From: Phytophthora hibernalis
Lineage: Eukaryota; Oomycota; Peronosporomycetes; Peronosporales; Peronosporaceae
Reading direction: 5' to 3'
DNA length: 64,000 nucleotides
Assembly (NCBI GenBank): GCA_012656075.1
Contig: JAAKBF010000168.1
Location: forward strand, 792,017 to 856,016
The translations under genes and the position numbers were made by a program. Position 1 is the stretch's first letter, and every line of letters begins with the position of its first letter. Shown here piece after piece: positions 33,901 through 45,597 of the stretch. Below the pieces are notes generated by a model. The model was not told where the DNA came from, did no database searches, and saw only the letters and a program-made list of their open reading frames with translations.

Positions 33901-34440
33901 ACAGTGAGCAACCCTCAGTGACACATTAGTCAGCCGGACAATCGTTGGTTGTCCTCGCTGAAACCTCGTCACTGTCGGCACGAGATTCCCGATCCGGCGA
34001 ATCCACACCTCGTGGGTGTTCAGAGATGGACACCGCCGAGGTTGCTTGAACTCGTGGGACAGGAGACAGTACACCCTCCATCATGTCCAGATCAACCTTC
34101 ATTAGAGATATGGCGCATGCACTGGCGCTTACCTTTTGACGTAGGAAGTGCTTTAACAATCGATGCTGGGACGTGTTGTCGCTGGGGCGTGTCTGCAGTA
34201 AGGTCATTATCGGAGGCGTGGGCTCGCCGAAAGGCAGTTAGAGCCGCACCATTTGTCGACCGTGATGATCGTGTGAGCGCCACTGCGGCATCGAGCTGTG
34301 ATCGTGTAATAGCTTGTAGAACTCCGACAAAGCTGGGGTCTGTCAGCGAAAACGTAGAGCATACCTGAGTTGCCGCCTCTGGATGAGCGCTGGCGAGATG
34401 ACTCGGAAAATTTCCAATCGATCGTCGATCCAGAAGACAA
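31000..34440 (-). mobile_element. DIRS-type retroelement (gag-like, reverse transcriptase, RNase H), degenerate
   Basis: Reading on the minus strand from about 34440: a hydrophilic gag-like stretch, then a reverse transcriptase with HDLFYPDGNSVND (near 32460), FGWSDS (near 32210), the catalytic W-C-D-D-H box (32111-32125) and the thumb-like TEWFTRGKALGLIWD (near 31980). RNase H follows, with IYMDASEFG (near 31640), a central NVRELMS (near 31480), WIDNQSAVAWNN (near 31380) and SASHIPSG (near 31270). The (C)DDH version of the catalytic box is typical of DIRS/Ngaro-class elements and not of gypsy or copia. I see no tyrosine recombinase downstream, so the 3' part is missing or diverged. Frame breaks are frequent. 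Both element ends are approximate. Confidence 0.65.
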
Positions 34441-35754
34441 GTTCTTGGGCAATCGCGAGGCCATATCACTTGAGTAATGAAGTCGAAAATTCACAGCCAA
34501 CCAGGTCGTTGAGCAGCAGCAATTGTAGATTTTGAAGGGTGGGCTTCGAAGCATTGAACACGATGAGATGTCGTGCGTATCGCGAGCGACATGCGATGCT
34601 GGTCTCATCCACCGCACAATTCCGACCAACATCTATGGACGATCGAACTTTCAGAAGGTTCAACAGTGGACGAGCTCTGGCTGCTGGATCGCGTGAAAGA
34701 TCTGCATGATCGACATCGTTGCGGAAGTATAGGTTCTTGCGGATGTGTTGGAAGCGATTGAGAGGCATCACCGTCTCCAACCCCAAAGTATCAGCGTTCA
34801 GAATGCTATCATCAACCTGTGAGCCCCAATAATAGGAGTATTCACCTTTATCCACTAGGGTCATGTAGAAAAGGATGCCGAGAAAGCGCATTATCTCATC
34901 CAAAGTGATTTTGGGCTGCTTCAATGGCTGTGCGTACGCATTTATATTTTCGACCACCTTCTTCCAAAATGAGAGCGGCAAATACGCAAAGAATCTCGAG
35001 GCTGTGGAGTGCTCAAAGATTGATCTGAACTTGGGGTCAGCTTCGTATCTGATGAGCCATCATCTCGCATGAAAAGATCTGACGGAGCTTCGAGCGTCGC
35101 ACTTGCATGGAACTCCATCTCTGCAATTTTCCCCACCTCTGCTTGGTCGTCGGGTAGCAGCGTTGGTCTCATCAATCTCCTCGTAGTCATCCCAAATATC
35201 GTCAATCTCTTGGGCTTCGTGGTACGGGCGGCACAATACCTTCCACGCATTCGGCCCTAGCTCTACGCCGACAGCACTCCGACACTCCTCTAACGCTTTC
35301 TCGTGACAGATGTAGTGGATGTGCTTCTTTGTCTGATAGCGTGTTGATGCCCAGCGAATTTCGTACTCTACAGCACCACCTCCGCGTTTTACACGGCGTT
35401 CGCGCGAAATCACTCAGGTCAAAAACGTAGCTCCAACCTGATGGATGGATGCTGTGCTTTATAGCACAGCATCCATCCAAGATTCGCGGTCTGGTCTGTA
35501 GAATCAGCGCTGATGTTCGCCTCTGGCTCCCACGTGCTGTCTTCAGAGTCGTAGCCTGTCCACTTGACGAGGGACATGCCGTCGTTTTCTTCGCGGATTT
35601 CTTCCAACTCGTAGTCACGCCCACTCGAGTCGTGGTCGTCGTTGGAATTCTCATCTGCAACGTCATTGCCATCTTGGAAAGATAAGTTGCGCTTTGCTGT
35701 TCTTGCGGACGCTCTGCTTGCTTGCTTCGCATGTCGTTTGGACGACCGCACCAT
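34440..35754 (-). pseudogene. chromodomain-piggyBac transposase, N-terminal fragment
   Basis: ATG 35754 opens a basic N terminus (MVRSSKRHAKQASRA), an acidic linker, and a chromodomain core (LVKWTGYDSEDSTWEPE, about 35595-35540). A second chromo-like stretch (YEIRWASTRYQTKKH) lies near 35360. From about 34980 the DDE_Tnp_1_7 (piggyBac) domain begins: LDEIMRFLGILFYMTLV, YYWGSQ, PLNRFQHIRKNLYF and the first catalytic region NCAVDETSIACRSRY, then KIYNCCCSTTWLAVNFRLH near 34500, where the retroelement starts. Several frame breaks are present, some of which may be assembly deletions. A perfect hairpin sits within the coding region at 35442-35479. Chromodomains in transposases usually direct insertion to particular chromatin. 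Confidence 0.75.
35442..35479. repeat. perfect 17-bp hairpin, 4-nt loop
   Basis: TGGATGGATGCTGTGCT is followed by TTAT and the exact reverse complement AGCACAGCATCCATCCA. It lies within the chromodomain-transposase reading frame just downstream of the chromodomain and would encode a palindromic peptide-coding stretch, GWMLCYKAQHPS. Confidence 0.9.
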
Positions 35755-37124
35755 GTTGAACTATATCAGGCGCTGCAAATGTAAGTGTGAACCGATACCA
35801 AATAGTATCGCAACACAAAGAGCACCAGCGACAATAACCATTCACAAGTTCTAGGAAAACAAACGACAGCATGTTTAGAATCTTATCGCACCACACATAA
35901 TTAGAATCTTACCGGGCCATGCGTTCTACCAAATTTCACGACGCTGTCAATCAAACGGAAGAGGCAAAAACACACGATGCAGTCAGCAGTGGCTTCAAGG
36001 ACCTATCTCTCTATCCGCTGTGACGCTCGCACCATGCGATCGGAGGGGATCGAACTGCCAGTGTTGTCCGTGACCATGCAGAGCCTCAACGGACTCACTC
36101 ACGCGTCAGCTTTGCTGCGAGCTGCCGTCCGGCTTCAGCTAACCGCGGGCATAGTCCCTCGAGGTTTAGAAGCACCCTACAACAGCAAAGAAGACCATAT
36201 GCATTAGCAAAACAGCATGCGTTTTGTGACGACCACTCCACGCGTGTACTCACCACCTCGCAGCAAAAGACGATGGCCTCTCCACGCGCGCTCGGCAGGG
36301 ATCGAACTGCCAGTGTTGCCTGCGGTCCCACAGCCCTTTCATCGGTCCTCGCGGGTACCCGAAATTGTAGACGGAGCCACACGCAGCCAGATCAAGTGGC
36401 GAGTGCCAGCGGCCGCTTCGCGTGCTGACTGTTGAGTGGTCACAGGCTTCCCGTAATTTATCCGGGCTGCCGTCCTTTCCCAAAATGCATCCTGGGCTTT
36501 GATCGTAATTTATTGAAAGCGCTTTGATGTCTCCACCCACAAATCTATATTTTGGCCAATAAGATGCTTGCCGCAAATTTAAGTAAAACGCGGCATTATG
36601 CCACGTTTTAACTGGCAGCCTGATTATGGCCCGGTGTATATGGCCATGATTATCATCAAGGTTTCAGTGTGCATGTTACCACTGTTAATGACAAGTTTTC
36701 CACTGTCTTTGTCTTTGGGGTCAATCCCGTAGTTACATTAATGAAACTTATGCAATGGCCATCAGTTCAATCCGATAAGGGACGAGAATAGGCGGGTCTT
36801 TCTTGCTCTTCTTGCTGCCTTCATAAGACGAAGTGAGGAGGGGGAGAACACTGAACGCGTGGCTTGGGGCGGACCCGATATGTACCGGTATACCGGTAGT
36901 GTAATTTCACACCCATGGAATACACCGTTAATTTTAGCCAATCAAAAGAGAAATCCGAGTTCCCATAAATGTAGTAATGTACCGGTAGTCTTACCGGTAT
37001 TACTTTCCAGGAGATGACTATGCTCCACGGAATGTCGGTCACTATCGTACCGTACCTTCTCCAATTTATGCACTCCGACGTGTGGTACAAATCCTTTGCC
37101 GCCATTTTAGAATCCGACACCAAA
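35755..37124. other. gene-poor region with a duplicated 19-bp word
   Basis: No gene is supported. The word GATCGAACTGCCAGTGTTG occurs at 36048-36066 and 36300-36318 in two loosely similar blocks about 250 bp apart. Its reverse complement resembles a tRNA T arm (GGCAGTTCGATCC), but no full cloverleaf folds. Several TACCGGTA palindromes lie at 36885-37000, just upstream of the FAM210-like gene. Confidence 0.4.
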
Positions 37125-37772
37125 ATGCTGCACAGTTCCGCACTCCGCTCGCTTCTCCGCAGCTCCACACAGTCGTCTGCACTGAGCAGTCGCTCCATAA
37201 TTCTTACGCAGCGTCTGGCGCGTCCGTCGTCGTCCTTCTCGCCGCTCACGGCCTCCTACAACCTCCGCTTCGGCTCTCAGAGCTCGTTCGCCAAGAGTCT
37301 GCAGGCGCATTCGTTCGCATCTATCCCCAGCCGCGACGAGGAGCTCCAGGGCAGCGGCAAGAGCAAGAAGCAGCAAATTGAGGACCTACTGGACAAGAAC
37401 GCGGCGCTCAAGAAGGAGGTGGAGACGCTCAAGGCCGAGGTGGCCAAGAAGCCCAACAAGTTCCTGGGCACGCTGCAGCAGTACGGCCTGCCCTTCTTCG
37501 TGTGGTGGACGTCGCTCTACCTCGCGTCGGGAGTGTCCATCTACGTGGCACTGGATACAGGCCTCATTTCGGGCACCAGCATCATCGACTTCATCATGCA
37601 GATGGGCCTGGACAAGTTCATCGACCCCGCGAGACTCGACCCGACGTATGGCAACATCGCCATCGCGGTCATCGTGAACGAGTGCCTGGAGGTCATCCGT
37701 TTCCCTATTACGCTGGCCACGCTGCCGTACGTGAAACGCACCTTCTCGCGCAACAAAGAGGAGGCCAAGTAA
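37125..37772 (+). CDS. DUF1279/FAM210-like mitochondrial membrane protein
   Basis: Intact intronless frame of 215 residues. ATG 37125 opens a classic mitochondrial presequence (MLHSSALRSLLRSSTQSS, rich in Ser/Arg/Leu without acids). An amphipathic coiled-coil linker (KKQQIEDLLDKNAALKKEV) follows, and then the DUF1279 domain: KFLGTLQQYGLPFFVWWTS, a membrane span (LYLASGVSIYVALDTG) and a second hydrophobic region near AIAVIVNECLEVIRFP. FAM210 proteins act in mitochondrial translation or inner-membrane organisation in animals; transfer of that role is inference. An earlier in-frame ATG (37014 region) would add about 37 residues but spoil the presequence. Confidence 0.8.
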   Translation: MLHSSALRSLLRSSTQSSALSSRSIILTQRLARPSSSFSPLTASYNLRFGSQSSFAKSLQAHSFASIPSRDEELQGSGKSKKQQIEDLLDKNAALKKEVETLKAEVAKKPNKFLGTLQQYGLPFFVWWTSLYLASGVSIYVALDTGLISGTSIIDFIMQMGLDKFIDPARLDPTYGNIAIAVIVNECLEVIRFPITLATLPYVKRTFSRNKEEAK

Positions 37773-37878
37773 GGGGTTAATTGATCCATTCGACAGTGCA
37801 AGCAGGTTCCGGGTCATTTCAAGAGAATAGAAGTGAGTGCATTTTAGAATGATGCATGGGAGGTTTGCGCTAGTAAAG

Positions 37879-40800
37879 CTACGTCAGCTTCCACTGGAAA
37901 ATGGACCTGTCGTTCCCACCGACTGAGATCACGTACTTGTCGTCAAAGCTGAATCGCACGTTAGCGACGTGAGAAGAGTGGCCGCGACAGGCAATGAACT
38001 TCGACTGCAAATGTGATAACAAAAAGTGTTAGTGTGTTGCACGCAGTCTTCGTAATGGTAGGCAACGTACCCTTTTTGGGATGCAAGGATACCGGAAAAC
38101 TTGACGTTGCCAGAGTCATCTCCAGACGCGAGAATTGTGCGCGATGAAGACGCACAAACAGCGTTGATATCGGTTCCGTCGGCACATTCAGGCCAAATGC
38201 CTTGAACGGGCCAGCCTAACGTGCATGTCCACGTTGCCCATTTCACGTCCCGTAGAGATGAAGCTCGACTCACTTGGCTACTCGATGCTGTATCGCAGAA
38301 CAAATACTCGTATGCTCCGCAATTCGACTGGATGTAGGTGCTGTCGTCTGAAAAATCAAAGTGGGTAATGTAGCTGTTGTGCTTGTTGAATGGCTTGCGC
38401 TTCTTGAACTCTGTTGCCACAGAGCCTGCTGAGTAGAGATAAATTGCGTTGTCATGCGAACCCAGCGCCAAAGTACGCCCACAGGGCGAAAACTTGACAT
38501 CGCTGATCCATTCCTTTGCTGGCTTGTCTTCAAACACCGCTTTATCTGTATCAAGGTCACGTGATAGAAACACAGCAAAGCCCCCTTCTTTCGATTGTGT
38601 TTGCCCTGTTTGGACGCTGCTGCTCTCTTCTGTCGAACACCGTTATCGCCACCAAAGCCAACTGCTAGCAACTCGGAATCAGGCGAGTATGCACAAGCAC
38701 GAGCTTTTGCAGGTAGTGCGCGTGCCTGAACTAACCGCTTAGTCTCCATATCCCACACCCGCAGCGTTCGGTCGTCACCAACGGTGACAAATTCTCGCTG
38801 AGAGGGATGCACGGCAAGCCCCAGAGCTCCATAGCAAAGTGACCGGAGAATAGTGGTTGGCCTCTATTAAGAACACTTCCACTGACTGCATCTATCTCGA
38901 TGATGTCACTGCAACAAGTACCAACGAGAAGTTTCCTGCCGGTAGAGCTTAAATACACGCTGTTGATGATCCTGCCAAAGCTCCCGACGTGCATTGCGGC
39001 CAAATCAAAACACTTTAGCGACTGGTACGCAGGGTTCCACATGATAACTCGACCATCTTTTCCGCCTGATAGCAGCACTGATGAGCTTCCTGCTGAGTTA
39101 TCAATTGAGTTCGTACTAGCCACGGCTCGGACTTCCCTTCATGTGCCTTCACAGTCTTTGAGAGATCATTGCCTCTCCAGACATATAACTCACCGCCTGT
39201 CGTCCCTGTTACAAAATCTCCTCCAAAGGTACTGCCCGTGGGGAACGTTTGCAAAGTGCCTTTCTTGCCAACTACACCCTTCTTCGAGACAATGGTTTTG
39301 CCTTCGACAGACCAAAACAGCACGTGTTTCACGCCTCCAGTGATAATCGTATCTAGATTGGAACCAAACGAGGCAAAGCGGTTCAGGCCTTTATCCCCTT
39401 TACCCGTTGCCAGAAGTTTTGCTACTGTCCATGATCCATTGCTGGCATCACTCCAAACTGCTAGTGAGTGGTCATCGTCTGCACCCACGCTGACAAGTCT
39501 TGTCGAATCACAGCTGAAAGCAAGCGACAAAATGCCGCGAGTATGAGCGTCCTTCAGCTCGCAGCGTAACTCACCTGTGTGAGCGTCCCATACTCTTAGT
39601 GAGGGCTTCTTTCCCTCTCTCCTGTTGCTATGAGATTGCGTTTAGCGTCACAGAGCGCAAAACTGATGATGTCGTCGTTATGCCCTACGTGGTGTTTTTG
39701 GAGGTGGTTAGAAGAGTCGTAGATGATTCCCACCGCAGCAGTGTGGTAGACAATTTCATCTTGCGCGTTGTACACTAAGTTTTGCTGTGATAGTTCAGAT
39801 TGGTAACCGTACACCCACTCAAGTTCAACATTCAATTCAGGCTCACGAGAGTTAGGCGTGGTAGCATTCGTGGGTGCAACAATTGCTCCAATCCAAGGTT
39901 TCACTGCCATAAACTCGTCCCCCACGGGTTCATCAAACGATTCCTCTTCCGATTCAGCAGACGAATCTGTGGCTTCCTCTGACTCAGCTAAAATCAGATT
40001 CTTTTCAGACGCTGGAGCCCGCTCATTTTCTCCCAGGACCCTCCACTCCATTACGGATCGATCATTTCCGCCAATACTGATAACATAGCTATCGTCCAGA
40101 GACCACCGGACGTTGGTCACATGTGACGAGTGCCCGCGATGATCTATGGAGCTCGCATTCTTTACGACGCATGGATACCGATAAAGCTTGACCAGGCCAA
40201 AATCGTCCGATGTTACCAGTAGGTCTTCACGTGAATTGCGAGCGACTGCATTCACGTCAGTGCCATCGGAACACGGCGGCCAAATGCCTTGCACAGGCCA
40301 CCCGAGCACGCATGTCCAAGAATGCCACTGAGTATCCTTCGTGCTGCTCGCAGATGTGATGTGCTTACCTGTGGTAGAATTACTGAAAAGAAGTTCGTAG
40401 GCGCCGCAATTACTTTGTAAGACTTGACCATCCGCTGAGAAATCAAGGTGAGTTATGTAGCTTTGATGCTTGTCGAAAGCTGCTGCTTTGACGACTTTAG
40501 TGGCATTCCGATCAAGGCGATACAGGTAAATTTTGTGATCATGTGACCCAACTGCAAGAACGGAACCATTCGGCGAGAACTTCATCTCACTGATAGCTTG
40601 TTTTGAAGGGCGGTCTTCAAACACCTTTTCGTCAAGTCACTGTAGCTCAGTAAAACAATACCTCCTGTTTTTGCTTGGGCAGCTTTTGATAGACCAGTCA
40701 CTGCGTTGCGCCCACCGAATCCTACCGCGACGATGTCGGCTGAGTCCGTTAACGCACAGGCTCGTGCTACGCATTCAAGTCTTTGAACCCTCAGCTGAAT

Positions 40801-43800
40801 TTTCTTTACAAGACACCACACGCGGATAGTTTGGTCATCGCCAACTGTGCAATATTCAGGTTTAGTTGGGTGGCACGAAAGACCCCATACCTCCATTTTG
40901 CAATGTCCGCGGGTGACTGTAGACAGAGTAGGCTGGGCGCGGCCTGCATCGAGCTCAAATAGATCGCTCCCAGCCGTTCCGACTAAGAAAACTCTAGGAG
41001 AAACTCGGTTAGAGGAAACACTTCGAATCTCTGAGTTCAAAAGCTTGGCCCCTTGAAGTGTGTACTCCTTCATGTCGAATGTAGCCACTTTGTTTAGCTG
41101 GGTATCCCAAACAATGATCTTGGAGTCCTTTCCACCACTAATCAATTCTCTTTCTGTCGCATACAGTGCTAATACAGCGCTATTATGTGCCGGCACTGCC
41201 TTAGTCAAATCAATGGAGTTCTGAAATACCAGTAGGTGTCCACTCGATCCACCAGCAATTAACATTGGGCCGAACGATACAATACAGTCAAAGACGGACG
41301 AAACCTTCCCGTTTTGATATGCCTTCGTCCCAAAATTGCCTTCTTTGACGTTAAGTTTTTCCCTTGCTCCGTCCAGAATCGAATATGTTTGTCACCACAG
41401 GTCACCCATTCTTTCGTGGCAGCATGATAGCACATACCGCGTACATTGTTGCGTTCTCCACGAGATTGTGATGACAATATGCCACTCTGCCAAGAGTAAA
41501 TTGCAATGGAATGGTCATCGTCGCCACCAACACTTCCGAGTTTTGTGCCATCGCTTGAAAAACAAATAGCGTTTACAAAACGCTGATGAAATCCTTCTAG
41601 ACAGGAGCTACAGCTGCCCCGGTCACTGAGTCCCAGACATAGATCTTGGGCTTCTTTCCCATTTGTGAAGTAGCAAAAGTTGTACCATTCGGATGAGGAC
41701 ACAACGCAACGATGTCATCGTCGTGACTCTTAAAGAAAGCCTGACACTGAGCGGATTTATCGAACACAACGCCAAGCGCGGCAGTATGATATACAATCTT
41801 GCCGTTGGAATCATATCGAGCATTGTTTGAAGCAGTTTGAGCTTGGTAGCCATGAACTCGCACCAATTCTAGCCTTGCATTTGGAGACTTGCTGTCCACT
41901 TTCAGGGAAGCAGCCTTCGTAGGCGCCACAACTGCACCTAGCCATGGTCGTACCGCCATAAATTCATCTCCAACATCGTCGCTTGTAGCTACGACCTCCA
42001 AAGGGTCTTCAGCTCTCTTACCGAGTAGGGCGAATCCATCGCCGGAACTTTCACTCTTGGCAGTGCGGCGCTTGGGATTGTCGTCTTCCCTTGTAGGCTG
42101 CTTGTCATACTTCCAGACAAATACGCACCTGTCATTTCCCCACGGATACCAAGTAGCTGTCGTCAGGAGACCATCTAACGTTCGTGACGTGAGAAGCGTG
42201 TCCACGCAGCTCGAGATATGAGGCCTTTTCAAGGCACAAGGATACTGAAAGACCTTCACCTTTCCAAAATCGTCGCCTGATGCCAACAGCTTTCCGTTGT
42301 TTGATCGATCAACGGCATTTACATCTGTGCCGTCACTTTCTGCTTCCCAGATTCCTTGTACCGACCAACCCAGCGTGCTGTTCATACTGTTCCATAACTC
42401 GTCCCGAAATGTCGTGGCACTTGTGACGTGTTTGCCAGTCTTAACTTCGGTGAATAAAAGCTCGTACCCACCGGAGGTGCTCTGCAAGTAGTTGCCGTCC
42501 AGTGAGAAGTCCAGATGTGTGATATAGCTCGAGTGTTTACTGAAAACGTGAGTTCTCGAGAAACCTTTCAAAACATTGTACAGATAGATTTTGGAATCGT
42601 GGCTTGCAACTGCTAATGTTCGGTTGTCTGGGGAGAATTTGATGTCGCTTACCCACCGTTTTGCTTCATAACAAGGTTCTTTTGCACAGGTTAAATCAAC
42701 TGCACTGTACACCACGAAGCCCCCGTTAGGCTGCTGGCGTTTGGAACTCGCTGACGAGGTCTTTGCTCGAATTTTGCCAGATTCCTCCGTACCTAGACCG
42801 ACCGCGATTAATTTACCATCACTAGAGTAAGAACAAGCCCGTCCTGGAATTGGTAACTCTAATAGTCCCAGCTCATGCTGAGCTGATAAGTCCCAAATGC
42901 GAAGCGTTTGGTCATCTCCAACGGTGCAACACTGTTGCTTTGTGGGGTGAGTATCTAATCCCCACAGTTCGCCTAGGAAGTGTCCTTTAGTGAGTGCCTC
43001 CGGGTGAATACTTTGACCCGTCTTAGCATCCAGCTCATAGATCTCTGACGCTAGTGTCCCAACGACGATGGTTCGTCTATCAGGCGAATAACAGCAACTT
43101 CGAATTCCCTTGCGCTGAGTAAGCGAAGTTGATTCAAGCAAATCTTGGATCTGGAAACCCTTGCCTACTTGTTTGAGCTTATCATCCCATTGAGCAATTT
43201 GACCATCGCGTCCTCCAGAAATCAAAAGCCCAGATGAGTAAAATAAAGCAGAGATTGCTCCTTCGTGGGCCTTAATGACGGTTGTCAATTGCCGAGCAAG
43301 GAAGAGATACAAACATCCATCGCTTGTTCCAACAACTACTGCTTGGTCAGAATTTTCGAGATACTGAGCCACGGGAAACGGCTGCAGAGATCCCTTTTCC
43401 CAAGCAAACCCTTCTTCGACACGAGTTCTTTTCCTGCAAGTGACCAGTACTCAATGTACTTTTGGCCACACGTAACAAACTCGGTTGGCGTCCTCGGGTT
43501 TGTAGTGAGGTGGAATGGGACCGCTTTGTTACCCTTCACTGAAATTTTCAATACTGCCGATTTCCAATTGCTGGGAGACTCGTAGACTGCAATGCTGTGA
43601 TCATCGTCTCCACCGATTGATACCAGTAACTCAGGCGTCAGAAATGCTAAGTGTAAGATGCCGCGCTTGTGAAACCCTTGCAAAATGCATTGGACCTCCA
43701 TCGTGTCTAAATCCCACACAATAATCTTAGGCTGCTTGCCAATTTCACCACTTGTAGCCAAGGGAAGGCGGGGATGCAAACACAAACTCAGTACATCGTC

Positions 43801-44999
43801 TGTATGAGCTAAGTGGTGGCGCTGTTTCATGGACTTTGTGTTGAGCACAACGCATGTTGCTGCGGCTGGGTAAACAATCTCTTCGGGGCGTCCAGATTTT
43901 CCACTAACCGTTGTTGTAACAAAGCGCACGTTGTTTTTGCAGTCCTGCGCGCTATATCCAAAGACCCAGTCTAGCTTGACTGAAATCAGCGGGGCTCCTC
44001 TAGAAATCGGGGGAACCTTGGTTGGGGCTACAATTGCTCCTATCCACGGCTTTACCGCTAGAAACATATCACCGACGTCGTCCAGCATAGCGTCCATTGA
44101 CGTATCCACGACTGATGATGGGTCTGAAGGCTCTGAGTGCTTGTCAAGCTTCGCCATTAGCGTAATTTCAGCACTCTCCATTGAATCTCCCTGATCACCA
44201 ACGTCTACCCCACGCTTCTCCGGGCTAGCATCTGCAACATCAAACAAGTCGAAAAGCTCCTTTGCTCGCTTGTTCTTAACACAGAATTCGCGAAATTGTT
44301 CACACGTGATCGTGACAGACTCCTGCACTGACACTTTCTCCTTCGACAACGAAACTCCACAGTTCGCGATCTCTCTGAACGTCGATTCAGCCAGCAGCAC
44401 AATCTCCTCTTCATCCACCACCGTGTCTGCGCTCACCGTTCGAGCTCCAACTTTCGGGACAACCGACTGAAGGATCTTGGCCAGTCCCGACAGCGTCGAC
44501 TTTAATGAGATCGTGAACTCATCCAAGTCCAGCGCCCCGTCCTCCGACATATCCCACGAATCAAACAACAAATCGATCTTCTCATCCAGTGGAATTGCAG
44601 CAATGAACGCAATGGCCGAAAGGAACTCGAGGGCGTCAATCGCCGCCAAATTGTCGCTCGAAGCTGCAAATTGCTGGTTGTACCCGCCTCGAGCTCCAGG
44701 CTGCAACTGCTGCCACCTTCTCTGCGTAAAAGAGTCTGCAAACAGCTCAAATACAGCGTCTGCATACTTTGCAACGCGAGAGTTCGACCCCTGAAGGCTC
44801 GAGACACCTGTCGCAACTGCACGGCAGCAAATGGAGCGCAATTGGCTCCTGGAGGCGCAAAACTCGTCGCCGAGTCGTAGAATGCGCGCCAGAACACCTC
44901 GACCTCATGCAGTCGCAGGTTATCGAAGGGAAGGATGGCGTCGACCAGCGCTACGGCCTGACTGTCCTTGACGGCCGCGAGCAGCAGCGCGTTGCCCAT
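37879..44999 (-). CDS. EF-hand protein with three EML (HELP-WD40) units
   Basis: EML proteins bind microtubules; the EML5/EML6 type carries three HELP-WD units. Here an N-terminal region (MGNALLLAAVKDSQ) and an EF-hand (DMSEDGALDLDE, about 44560, Ca-ligand positions conserved) precede three units, each opened by the same hinge (AVKPWIGAIVAPT near 44060 and 39890; AVRPWLGAVVAPT near 41940) and rich in WD40 words (GGDDDHSI, GGRDGQI, SHDSKIYLY, GGNDRS). One intron (38005-38070) precedes the last exon, ending SIFQWKLT. Ten single missing bases are spread over the gene; restored, the length is 2354 residues. Its start is 175 bp from the eIF1 start, in divergent orientation. Microtubule binding is inferred from the family. 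Confidence 0.85.
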
Positions 45000-45174
45000 G
45001 TTGATACACTCGGCTAATGATCGCACCCTTTGGCGCTTCAACGTGATTATCCACCAATAAGAGCGAGGCATTTAATTGTGTACGAGTGGTGTGTCTTACA
45101 TGATTTCCCCACCAACAGTTCGGGAGAATCCGTCGGGCGCCACTCAATACAAAAGTCCCGTACACGTAGCGAAT

Positions 45175-45597
45175 ATGGCCGACATCCAGAACTTCCAGAC
45201 CTTCGGTGCGTTATAGGAGGCGTTACGGGAGTAATATGCGGGTGTATGACAAGCAGATGGATGCGGACCGTTGTACTGATTTGATTGCTGCATTGTAGAC
45301 GCCTTCGCTGATGCCAAGGACGATTCGAGCATCGGCGGGGGCAAGGTCCACGTGCGAGTGCAGCAGCGTAACGGCCGCAAGTGTCTGACGACGGTGCAGG
45401 GCCTGGCCGACGACCTGGACGTGAAGCGCATCCTCAAGGCCTTCAAGAAGAACTTTAGCTGCAACGGCGCCATCGTCAAGGACGACGAGCTGGGCGAGAT
45501 CATCCAGTTGTCGGGCGACCAGCGAACCAACATCCGCGAGTTCCTGCTGGACCAGGAGATCTGCACGGACGCCCAGGTGGTGCTGCACGGTTTCTAA
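45175..45597 (+). CDS. EIF1: translation initiation factor eIF1 (SUI1)
   Basis: eIF1 binds the small ribosomal subunit and controls start-codon selection. Exon 1 (45175-45205, MADIQNFQTF) and exon 2 (45299-45597) flank a 93-nt intron with GTGCG and TTGTAG ends. The 109-residue product is intact and shows the SUI1 hallmarks VRVQQRNGRKCLTTVQGL, KKNFSCNGAIV, ELGEIIQLSGDQR and the final AQVVLHGF. The length matches the family. The small 5' exon is in line with the compact style of the region. Confidence 0.95.

Noticed and set aside
43336..44841. Separate EML genes for each long open frame between 37879 and 44999
   Set aside because: Neighbouring frames overlap only at single-base shifts inside continuous WD40 homology, none has its own promoter spacer, and ten counted shifts give one exact frame.
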